Source: an uncultured Terriglobus sp.
Lineage (GTDB): Bacteria > Acidobacteriota > Terriglobia > Terriglobales > Acidobacteriaceae
Length of the DNA stretch: 8,491 bases
Reading direction: 5' to 3'
Assembly (NCBI GenBank): GCA_937871605.1
Contig: CALMRM010000191.1
Coordinates: 1-8,491 of the forward strand
The number at the start of each line of letters is the position of its first letter. The stretch's first letter is position 1. The translations under genes and the position numbers were made by a program. The notes below the pieces were generated by a model. It saw only the letters and a list, made by a program, of their open reading frames with translations. It was not told the DNA's origin and did not search any database. Below, piece after piece: positions 1 to 5,448 of the stretch.

Positions 1-573
1 AAAGCTGCCAAAAAGACCGCGCCGCCACCACCCCCGGCAAAGAAGGCCGCGAAGAAGTCTGTAGCCTCGGGCTCGCCTGCGAAGACGTCACGCAAGTCTC
101 AGGCGCCGAAGGGTAAGACTGTCGCGAAAAAAGTTCCTGCAACCAGCCAAGCTCCAAAGAGCGGTTCGGCGAAGGGTGCAACGAAGTCTGTCACCAAAAA
201 GCCGTCGACTGCAAAGCAGCCAGCGGCAGTGCGTGGCGGCAAGGCAGGCGGCAGTACCGCGGCCAATTCAAACCAGCGAGGCAAAACTTTGGCAACCAAG
301 AAAACGGCAGCACCCGCAAAGACCGCAGCAAAAAAGACAGCAGCCACAAAGGTAAGCGCCACAAAGGCCCCCGCCAAAAAGGCAGCAGCCACCAAATCGG
401 AACCCGCGAAGAAGACCTCGGCAAAGACAGCAACCAAGGCGACGCCGGCTAAGACTGGTGCCACTAAGACTGCTGCCAAGACGAGTGCCACTAAGGCCAC
501 GTCAAAGGCTCCCGCGAAAACCGCTACCAAGACAGCAGCCAAGAAGGCCACTGCCAAGAAGGCATCCAAGTAA
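1..573 (+). CDS. Histone H1-like Lys/Ala-rich DNA-binding protein (C-terminal part, 5' end outside window)
   Basis: The reading frame is open from base 1 to a TAA at 571-573, giving 190 residues with the same composition throughout, so this is the C-terminal part of a longer protein and not a gene starting at the internal GTG at 229. The chain is almost only Lys, Ala, Thr, Ser and Pro, with many short degenerate units such as AKKA, AKKT, ATKA and PAKT, and has hardly any hydrophobic residues. It must be disordered and strongly basic. Such tails occur in bacterial H1-like nucleoid proteins (compare AlgP and Hc1/Hc2), which bind DNA through charge; that role is inferred from composition alone. 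A poly-Pro stretch (residues 8-12 of the visible part) stands out. The N-terminal domain, which would settle the family, is not in the window. Low-complexity Lys/Ala linkers of other proteins cannot be excluded. Confidence 0.7.
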   Translation, partial: KAAKKTAPPPPPAKKAAKKSVASGSPAKTSRKSQAPKGKTVAKKVPATSQAPKSGSAKGATKSVTKKPSTAKQPAAVRGGKAGGSTAANSNQRGKTLATKKTAAPAKTAAKKTAATKVSATKAPAKKAAATKSEPAKKTSAKTATKATPAKTGATKTAAKTSATKATSKAPAKTATKTAAKKATAKKASK

Positions 574-617
574 GCCGTACAGTTCCCAACCCGTAGTACA
601 GCAGTGAAGGCAAGCAA

Positions 618-654
618 AAAGGCCCGGCTCCTCCTGGTGAGGCTCCGGGCCTTT
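618..654. terminator. Bidirectional intrinsic terminator between convergent genes
   Basis: The arms GGCCCGG (621-627) and CCGGGCC (645-651) pair perfectly and are flanked by AAA (618-620) and TTT (652-654). CCTC (630-633) and GAGG (639-642) extend the hairpin inward. On the minus strand the stem is followed by a run of five T (complement of 616-620), on the plus strand by three T. It lies between the ends of the H1-like gene (573, +) and the peroxiredoxin gene (672, -), so it can serve both. The minus-strand side is the stronger one. Confidence 0.8.
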
Positions 655-671
655 CTGCGTCTGCTCTTACC

Positions 672-1223
672 TTAGGACTTCGCAGCTTTGATCGCAGCGA
701 TCACATCTTCGCTGTGGTTCGTCACCTTTACGTCCGGCCAAACCTTTGCCACCTTGCCGTCCGGTGCAATCAGGAAGGTGACACGCTTGGCGAAGTGGTT
801 TGCCCCCATGTCCATCACCGGCACGCCGTACTCGTCCACCACCTTGTGGTCGGGATCGGCCAGCAGCTTAAAGGTGAGGTTTTCTTTGGTGCAGAAGGCT
901 TTGTGGCTGTCCGCCGTGTCTAGGCTCACACCCAGTATGGCTGCATTGAGCTTGTCGAACTGCGCTTGGTCACGCTGAAAGTTGTGCGCTTCCAGGGTGC
1001 AGCCGCCGGTGAAGTCCTTGGGATAAAAGTACAGGACGACCCATTTACCCTTGTACTCGCTCAGACTTACCTGTTTGTCTTCCTGTGAGGGCAGGGTGAA
1101 GTTGGGTGCAGTGGCACCAGGCTCCAGCATGGCAGCCGCCGCTGCCGCATTTGCATGGCGCACGGTAAAGCCGCACGCCACTACTACTGCCAACAACATC
1201 GTCCAAAGACCCGCACGCTGCAT
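672..1223 (-). CDS. Exported peroxiredoxin, PrxQ/BCP family
   Basis: Thiol peroxidase of 183 residues that would reduce H2O2 and organic hydroperoxides. Residues 1-26 form a signal peptide: MQRAG, a hydrophobic core LLAVVVACGFT, and an A-N-A site followed by poly-Ala, so the mature enzyme is probably periplasmic. The thioredoxin-fold motif PKDFTGGC (68-75) fits the PxxxTxxC active site with C75 as peroxidatic cysteine; the residue two before the Cys is Gly where PrxQ proteins usually have Pro. A second cysteine, C111, lies 36 residues later in SHKAFC, which matches the PrxQ subgroup with its resolving cysteine in helix alpha-3 (as in the Xylella enzyme) and not the C-x4-C subgroup. R147 (RVTFLI) fits the conserved active-site arginine. 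The start is supported by AGGAG seven bases upstream. It follows lpxI by 62 bases on the same strand and may be cotranscribed with it. The reductant is unknown. Confidence 0.9.
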   Translation of the reverse strand: MQRAGLWTMLLAVVVACGFTVRHANAAAAAAMLEPGATAPNFTLPSQEDKQVSLSEYKGKWVVLYFYPKDFTGGCTLEAHNFQRDQAQFDKLNAAILGVSLDTADSHKAFCTKENLTFKLLADPDHKVVDEYGVPVMDMGANHFAKRVTFLIAPDGKVAKVWPDVKVTNHSEDVIAAIKAAKS

Positions 1224-1230
1224 GTTTAAT

Positions 1231-1235
1231 CTCCT
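1231..1235 (-). promoter_or_regulatory. Shine-Dalgarno AGGAG of the peroxiredoxin gene
   Basis: The minus strand reads AGGAG, seven bases before the ATG at 1223. It fixes the start so that the full signal peptide is included. No convincing promoter is visible in the 62-base gap to lpxI. Confidence 0.7.
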
Positions 1236-1285
1236 GATGACCCGAGTACCAGTATGCCGCAGAGCCTGTACTTTGTGCGCACGGA

Positions 1286-2146
1286 TTACGGAGCCAGCCG
1301 GGCCTCACCTACCACCGCGATGCCCGCCGCGTCTGCCTCGCGCAGCAGTGCCGCTTCATCAAACAGCAGCGTATGCCCGGCTTCTACGGCCAGGCAGGTG
1401 GCCCCTGCAGCCCGCATGGCCTGGATGGTTGGAACACCGACTACGGGTACATCGAACCGTAGATCCTGTTTCGGCTTGGCGACCTTGACCACCGTAAGCG
1501 ATCGCTCCAGGGCAGAGGGGGTGCTGTCCAGCGATTGCATGAGCGCACCCGCACGGGCGATGGCGGCGTCTGTGCCCTCCATTGCCTCCACAGCGACGCA
1601 GGCGCCAGCGGCTATGACCACGGTTTGGCCCAGGTCGAACCCGGCGATGCCGCGTGCGACCGCCAGGCCATAGGCGATGTCACTTCGTTCCCCTTGCGTT
1701 GGAGCACGTGCGGAGAGTACGCCTGCCCGGGCCAGCATGGGTTCCAGGTAGGCTGTCGAGCTGATGAGTTCAATGCCTTCGTCGCCCAGCACTTTGGCCA
1801 CCGCGCCCAGCAGCATGTCCGTGGAGCGCGTGCGCAGGCTCAGCAGCAGTTTGGCCAGTCTCCAGTCCGGCCGGATGGAGGAGAAGATTTGCTTGTGCCG
1901 CACCTGCCCGGCCATCACGGCGCGTGAGACGCCGGCGCGGTGAAAGGTGTCAATCAGGCGCGACAGTTCGCCCAGGCTCAACCAGTGCACTTCCATGCCG
2001 GGGTCAGCTGCTGCACGTTGGTCGATCTCCGGATCAGTCTCTTCGCGGAGAGCGGCGACAACAACATAGAGTCCGCGCGCGCGAGCCGCTTCCAGCAGCA
2101 GAAACGGGAAGCGCCCATTACCGGCAATTAGGCCAAGACGATCCAT
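1286..2146 (-). CDS. lpxI: UDP-2,3-diacylglucosamine pyrophosphatase LpxI (DUF1009 family)
   Basis: Catalyses hydrolysis of UDP-2,3-diacylglucosamine to lipid X and UMP, the fourth step of lipid A synthesis, in bacteria that lack LpxH. The protein begins MDRLGLIAGNGRFPF, the typical LpxI start, and ends with the family's C-terminal domain: FDLGQTVVI, a VAVEAMEGTD block, KPKQDLRFDVPVVG and a CLAVEAGHTLLFD block. The PKQDLRFDVP segment is where I expect the catalytic aspartate known from the Caulobacter enzyme, but I cannot fix which Asp it is. The length (286 residues) is normal. An in-frame ATG three codons earlier (2155) is possible; I prefer 2146 because it matches the family N-terminus and has a weak GAG just upstream. 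lpxA lies on the same strand but about 5.6 kb upstream, with the glp genes between. The gene is followed by the peroxiredoxin gene. Confidence 0.93.
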   Translation of the reverse strand: MDRLGLIAGNGRFPFLLLEAARARGLYVVVAALREETDPEIDQRAAADPGMEVHWLSLGELSRLIDTFHRAGVSRAVMAGQVRHKQIFSSIRPDWRLAKLLLSLRTRSTDMLLGAVAKVLGDEGIELISSTAYLEPMLARAGVLSARAPTQGERSDIAYGLAVARGIAGFDLGQTVVIAAGACVAVEAMEGTDAAIARAGALMQSLDSTPSALERSLTVVKVAKPKQDLRFDVPVVGVPTIQAMRAAGATCLAVEAGHTLLFDEAALLREADAAGIAVVGEARLAP

Positions 2147-2186
2147 GGTTCTCATTGTTGCAAAGCGCTTGAACTCCGCTTAAGTC

Positions 2187-2288
2187 GTCATCCTGAGCGC
2201 AGCGAAGGACCTGCTTTGCCTGTAGCAGCAGTGCAGCCCCCAGGAGAAAGCAGGTCCTTCGACTCCGCTGCGCTCCGCTCAGGATGAC
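2187..2288. repeat. Long imperfect palindrome, REP-like intergenic hairpin
   Basis: The left arm (2187-2217) begins GTCATCCTGAGCGCAGCGAA. The right arm (2247-2288) is its reverse complement apart from two extra blocks in the right arm, ACTCCG after 2261 and CCGCT before 2280. The loop is 2218-2246. The whole fills half of the 196-base gap between glpF (stop at 2352) and lpxI (start at 2146). This unit resembles short palindromic repeats that I remember as abundant between genes in Acidobacteriaceae genomes; only one copy is in the window, so dispersion is not shown here. As RNA it would form a very stable stem that could end or stabilise the glp transcript, but no T-run follows. No ORF in it looks real. 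Confidence 0.75.
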
Positions 2289-2351
2289 GTGTATGTTGAT
2301 GTCGGAATATGTAGTTGGTGTATGTGGTGTGCAGCGCACTGTGAGACAACG

Positions 2352-3086
2352 CTATGCGCCCATGACCCGGAGCACCCAGCCCGCAAGCCCCGCACCCAGC
2401 AAGGGACCGGCGACCGGTACCCACGCGTACGCCCAGTCGCTGCCACCTTTGCCAGCGATGGGCAACACAAAGTGGGCAAGCCGGGGACCCAAGTCCCGTG
2501 CAGGATTGATGGCGTAGCCCGTGGTGGCACCCAACGACAGGCCAAGGGCCAAGATTAGAAAGCTGACGAGTAGCGGACTGAGTCCAGCGACAGCACCCGT
2601 GGTCAGCACCAGCCTGGAACTCATGCTGCCCGCGATGAGAACCAGGGTAAAGGTCGCCAGCGTTTCGCAGAACAGGGCCCAGCCGTACTGGCGAAAGGTC
2701 GGGCTGGTGCAAAAGACGCCCAGCTTAGCCTCGCGGCTTTCGGTTGCAGCCCAGTGTGGCAGGTAGAACAGCCACGTGAGTGCCGCGCCGCAGAAGGCGC
2801 CGGCCACCTGCACAGCGGCAAAGGGCAGCAGCCTGCCGTAGGACTGCCCCTTGATGGCAAAAGCAAGCGTGAATGCTGGGGACAGGTGTGCGTCCACCGA
2901 GCCGAACAGCTGCGCCACAAAGATGCCGCACAGCACGGCAAGTCCCCAGCCCGCGGCGACCATAAGCCACCCGGTGCCCTCGGCCTTGCTGCGCTTCAGC
3001 GTTACGGCTGCGCACACGCCGTTGCCCAGCAGCATCAGCACCAGGGTGCCCATGAACTCGCCCAGCAGTGGGCCGCGTGCAATCAC
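2352..3086 (-). CDS. glpF: Glycerol uptake facilitator, MIP/aquaglyceroporin family
   Basis: Six-helix channel for passive glycerol entry across the inner membrane. Numbering here is for the longer form from GTG 3116 (254 residues). The first half-helix motif is HLSPAF with S79-P80-A81 in place of NPA. The second is NPARD (204-208), where D208 marks glycerol channels. Selectivity-filter positions compare with E. coli GlpF as W57 (W48), G192 (G191), Y201 (F200) and R207 (R206), so a glycerol pore is likely. The loop before the first motif is two residues longer than in E. coli. I place the start at GTG 3086 (residue 11 of the longer form, giving 244 residues) because GGAG sits six bases before it, whereas GTG 3116 has no ribosome binding site. 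It is the last gene of the glp operon, 35 bases after glpD. The stop is TAG. Confidence 0.9.
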   Translation of the reverse strand: MIARGPLLGEFMGTLVLMLLGNGVCAAVTLKRSKAEGTGWLMVAAGWGLAVLCGIFVAQLFGSVDAHLSPAFTLAFAIKGQSYGRLLPFAAVQVAGAFCGAALTWLFYLPHWAATESREAKLGVFCTSPTFRQYGWALFCETLATFTLVLIAGSMSSRLVLTTGAVAGLSPLLVSFLILALGLSLGATTGYAINPARDLGPRLAHFVLPIAGKGGSDWAYAWVPVAGPLLGAGLAGWVLRVMGA

Positions 3087-3092
3087 TGTGTT

Positions 3093-3096
3093 CTCC
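3093..3096 (-). promoter_or_regulatory. Shine-Dalgarno GGAG deciding the glpF start
   Basis: The minus strand reads GGAGAACACAGTG, with GGAG six bases before the GTG at 3086. The alternative GTG at 3116 lies only five bases after the glpD stop and has no purine-rich site in range. Confidence 0.6.
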
Positions 3097-3121
3097 GGGC
3101 AGCAGATGCCGCGCACCCACT

Positions 3122-4714
3122 TTACCGGTGCGGGTGCTGCTCTGCCAATGGCGGCAGATACTGCTGTGCCAGCGCGGTAAATGACTCCACCTGCGCCTGC
3201 TGCCAGGCGTCGTTCCCGCCAAGTTCGTCAGCCATGAGCTTTGCCACCCTGGGCGCGATTTCGATAGCGGCACGCGCGTTCAGCAGCAGGGCGCGGGTGC
3301 GGCGGGCAAGTGCGTCGTCTACCGTCTGCGACATTTCGTTGCGTGCGGCCCACACAATCTCAGCGGCAAGGTAGGGCAGGGCAGGGTGCAGTGGCTCCGC
3401 CAGTTCGCGCGAGGACGCCGCCAGCGCACGAATAGCCTGCGCATCCGAACCATACACCTGCAGATCGTGGAGGTCCGTTGCGTCACTCCAGCCATGGATG
3501 CGCAGGTCCGCCGTGCGGCACGCAGCATCCGGCAGTTTGCCCAGCGTGGCGGCGTGGTTCACCGTGTCCTCTGCCATGTGGCGATACGTGGTCCACTTGC
3601 CACCGACGATGGTCAGCAGGCCGCTGCCGTCGATGTGGATGGTGTGGTCGCGCGACAGGGCACTGGTCTTGGAGCTGTCGCTTCCTGCGGCCTTGACCAG
3701 CGGACGGATGCCGACGTAGATGCTCAAGATGTCGTCACGCGTGGGCTTGCGGCTCAGGTATTCGCCCGCCGTGTCCAGCACAAACGCGATCTCTTCCTCC
3801 AGTGGCTTCGGTTCGTAGCTGGGTGCGTCGATGGGCGTGTCCGTGGTACCAACGACGGTGTGGTTGTGCCACGGGATGGCGAAAAGCACACGGCCATCGC
3901 TGGTGCGCGGCACCATAATGGCGGTCTGCGCACGCAAGAAACTCTTCTCCAGCACCAGGTGGATGCCCTGCGAGGGTGACACCATGGCCTCTGCACCGGG
4001 CTCAGCCAAGCGGCGCACCTCGTCCGTGAAAATGCCGGTCGCATTGACGACGCACTTTGCTTTGACGGGGATGTGCTCGCCTGTTTCGCGATCGTTCAGT
4101 GTGACACCGTTTACGAAGCCGTCCCCGTCGCGTTCCAGCGCCACAGCGGCGCAGTAGTTCAGCATCGTCGCCCCGTGGTCAGCTGCGGTCATGACCAGGT
4201 GGATGAGCAGCCGGGTGTCGTCGAACTGGCCGTCGTGGTACACCACGCCACCACGTAGTCCCTCCTGCGCGATGGTGGGCAGCCGTTCCAGCGTCTCTTC
4301 GCGCGAAAGGATGCGCGACCTGCCAAAGCTGTACTTCACCGCCAAGAGGTCGTAAATCTTCATGCCGATGCCGTAGAACGGTGCCTCCCACCAGGAGTAG
4401 TTGGGCACCACAAACGGCAGGTCATGCACCAGGTGCGGCGCGTTTTGCCGGAGCAGGCCGCGCTCCTTGAGCGCCTCCATCACCAGCGACACGTTCCCCT
4501 GCTCCAGGTAGCGCACGCCGCCATGGACGAGCTTGGTGCTGCGGCTGCTGGTGCCCTTGCCGAAGTCTTCACGCTCGACCAGCAGCGTTTTATAGCCGCG
4601 CGTGGCGGCGTCCACGGCGACACCCGCACCCGTGGCTCCGCCGCCAATGACGACAATGTCCCACGGCTCCGCGCCTTGGGTGCGGACGGCTTGGAGCATC
4701 GCGTTACGATTCAC
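3122..4714 (-). CDS. glpD: Aerobic glycerol-3-phosphate dehydrogenase (FAD-dependent)
   Basis: Membrane-associated flavoenzyme that oxidises sn-glycerol-3-phosphate to dihydroxyacetone phosphate and feeds electrons to quinone. Of 530 residues, 19-47 form the Rossmann dinucleotide fold with G24-x-G26-x-x-G29. The family signatures follow in order: SSRSTKLVHGGVRYLEQG (56-73), the FAD/substrate region near PSQGIHLVL (247-255), YVGIRPLV (333-340) with R336 as the likely substrate-binding arginine, and GGKWTTYR (371-378). The C-terminal helical domain (about 400-530) is present, as in E. coli GlpD, and the length is normal. The start is a GTG with AGGAG seven bases upstream. That ribosome binding site overlaps the vapC stop codon, so translation may be coupled to vapC. 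glpF follows 35 bases downstream. All signature segments are intact and I see no frameshift. Confidence 0.96.
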   Translation of the reverse strand: MNRNAMLQAVRTQGAEPWDIVVIGGGATGAGVAVDAATRGYKTLLVEREDFGKGTSSRSTKLVHGGVRYLEQGNVSLVMEALKERGLLRQNAPHLVHDLPFVVPNYSWWEAPFYGIGMKIYDLLAVKYSFGRSRILSREETLERLPTIAQEGLRGGVVYHDGQFDDTRLLIHLVMTAADHGATMLNYCAAVALERDGDGFVNGVTLNDRETGEHIPVKAKCVVNATGIFTDEVRRLAEPGAEAMVSPSQGIHLVLEKSFLRAQTAIMVPRTSDGRVLFAIPWHNHTVVGTTDTPIDAPSYEPKPLEEEIAFVLDTAGEYLSRKPTRDDILSIYVGIRPLVKAAGSDSSKTSALSRDHTIHIDGSGLLTIVGGKWTTYRHMAEDTVNHAATLGKLPDAACRTADLRIHGWSDATDLHDLQVYGSDAQAIRALAASSRELAEPLHPALPYLAAEIVWAARNEMSQTVDDALARRTRALLLNARAAIEIAPRVAKLMADELGGNDAWQQAQVESFTALAQQYLPPLAEQHPHR

Positions 4715-4721
4715 TTACGCA

Positions 4722-4727
4722 CTCCTA
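4722..4727 (-). promoter_or_regulatory. glpD Shine-Dalgarno overlapping the vapC stop
   Basis: The minus strand reads TAGGAGTGCGTAAGTG. TAG (4725-4727) ends vapC, AGGAG (4722-4726) is the ribosome binding site, and the GTG at 4714 starts glpD seven bases later. Stop and ribosome binding site share three bases, an arrangement expected when ribosomes finishing vapC assist glpD initiation. Confidence 0.75.
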
Positions 4728-5150
4728 CACATCGGTTGCCCAATCCGCCACATCCACAAAGTCCGACAACCGTTGCAAGACCACGTCATGTGTGACCAGG
4801 GTTGCGTTAAGAGCTGAGGCATGAGCCGCGATCAGCAGATCAAGTTCACCAAAGGCCATGCCTGCGCGCTCCGTCTTTGCGCGTAGCTCACTGTACGCCA
4901 TGGCGGCCTGTGTGTCCCAGGAGTGATGATCGGTTCTTGCCAGGAACTCAGTCACATATGCTCGTAGCCGCGTTGCCTCCGGCTTTTTCGCCAGGCCGTA
5001 CCGTAGTTCAGCTTCGGTGATGGCCGAGATGCTGATCCGTCCTGCAGCTTTTGCGCTGCTGTACTGCTCCCTCGCTCGTTCTGATCGACCGGTAACGACA
5101 TAGGTGACGATGTTGGTGTCCAGCAGGTAAAGTAAGCCGCCGGTCACCAC
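4725..5150 (-). CDS. vapC: VapC toxin, PIN-domain ribonuclease
   Basis: Small PIN-domain endoribonuclease (141 residues), toxin of a type II toxin-antitoxin pair; family members cut tRNA or rRNA. The acidic Mg2+ site is complete: D11 in LLDTNIV, E48 in EAELRYG, D104 in ELDLLIAAHA and D122 in VTHD. The toxin therefore appears active and not decayed. The start GTG at 5150 overlaps the end of vapB by seven bases; the next codon, GTG at 5147, would give a four-base GTGA overlap and is equally plausible. There is no separate ribosome binding site, so translation probably depends on vapB. Hand counts of two 60-base samples from this gene give about 55-58% GC, against roughly 68-70% in samples of glpD and glpK, which suggests later acquisition. 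The RNA target cannot be read from the sequence. Confidence 0.93.
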   Translation of the reverse strand: MVTGGLLYLLDTNIVTYVVTGRSERAREQYSSAKAAGRISISAITEAELRYGLAKKPEATRLRAYVTEFLARTDHHSWDTQAAMAYSELRAKTERAGMAFGELDLLIAAHASALNATLVTHDVVLQRLSDFVDVADWATDV

Positions 5151-5401
5151 AACTCGCGATCCCGTGGCGGACGACGATCCCGTTCGATCTCCAGGTCGAA
5201 CTCAAATCCGCCTTCCGCATCCACACGGTCGAAAAGGTCTTGCATGGAGCTCCCATGGGGCGTCTCTGAAAGCTTCACAATACCGGTTGCCTCATCCCGT
5301 TCAATGTAGACCTGATCGGTCTTAAAGCGGAACTCGGCGGGGATGCGAACGGCTTGACTGCGGCCATTGCGAAAGACCTTGGCAGTTTGAATCTGGGCCA
5401 T
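5144..5401 (-). CDS. vapB: VapB antitoxin, AbrB/MazE-fold
   Basis: Antitoxin partner of the adjacent vapC, 85 residues from the ATG at 5401. The N-terminal half (about 1-45) is a swapped-hairpin AbrB-type DNA-binding domain with the characteristic VFRNGRSQAVRIPAEFRF segment, expected to bind as a dimer to its own promoter. The C-terminal half is acidic then Arg/Pro-rich (SSMQDLFDRVD ... RELW) and fits the tail that fills the toxin active site in VapBC complexes. The start is chosen because GAGG lies five bases before the ATG; the in-frame GTG at 5407 would sit inside that ribosome binding site. It begins 43 bases after the glpK stop, and its TGA overlaps the vapC start. GC of a 60-base sample is about 55%, like vapC and below the glp genes. 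Confidence 0.92.
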   Translation of the reverse strand: MAQIQTAKVFRNGRSQAVRIPAEFRFKTDQVYIERDEATGIVKLSETPHGSSMQDLFDRVDAEGGFEFDLEIERDRRPPRDRELW

Positions 5402-5414
5402 CGTCACCTCAGGT

Positions 5415-5448
5415 ATCCATCATGGGATGTATCAGTCTTCGCTGTCAA
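5415..5448 (-). promoter_or_regulatory. Candidate vapBC promoter with overlapping palindromic operator
   Basis: On the minus strand a perfect -35 box TTGACA (5443-5448) overlaps the glpK stop codon. An 18-base spacer leads to CATGAT (5419-5424), which matches TATAAT at four of six positions. The -10 is framed exactly by ATCC and GGAT (5425-5428 and 5415-5418), an inverted repeat with arms of four bases. A VapBC complex binding there would block the promoter. The implied 5' leader is only about 11 bases, just enough for the GAGG site. Short arms and an imperfect -10 keep this tentative. Confidence 0.4.

Noticed and set aside
99..617. Minus-strand ORF of 172 residues rich in Ala, Val, Leu and Phe
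   Set aside because: It is the antisense shadow of the Lys/Ala-rich gene: AAG codons read as CTT and GCC as GGC on the other strand. The plus frame is open to the window edge and has a coherent basic composition.
2187..2288. CRISPR repeat or classic rho-independent terminator
   Set aside because: There is one palindrome with a 29-base loop and no regular spacers, and no T-run follows the stem on either strand.
2147..2351. Small protein gene in the glpF-lpxI gap
   Set aside because: Short ORFs here only read through the palindrome or the flanking genes; no ribosome binding site with a plausible protein was seen.
2754..3374. Plus-strand ORF of 206 residues across the glpF-glpD junction
   Set aside because: Antisense to two well supported genes, Cys/His/Gln-rich shadow composition, no family resemblance.
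3386..3979. Plus-strand ORF of 197 residues inside glpD
   Set aside because: Antisense shadow of the GlpD coding frame, which is intact through this region.
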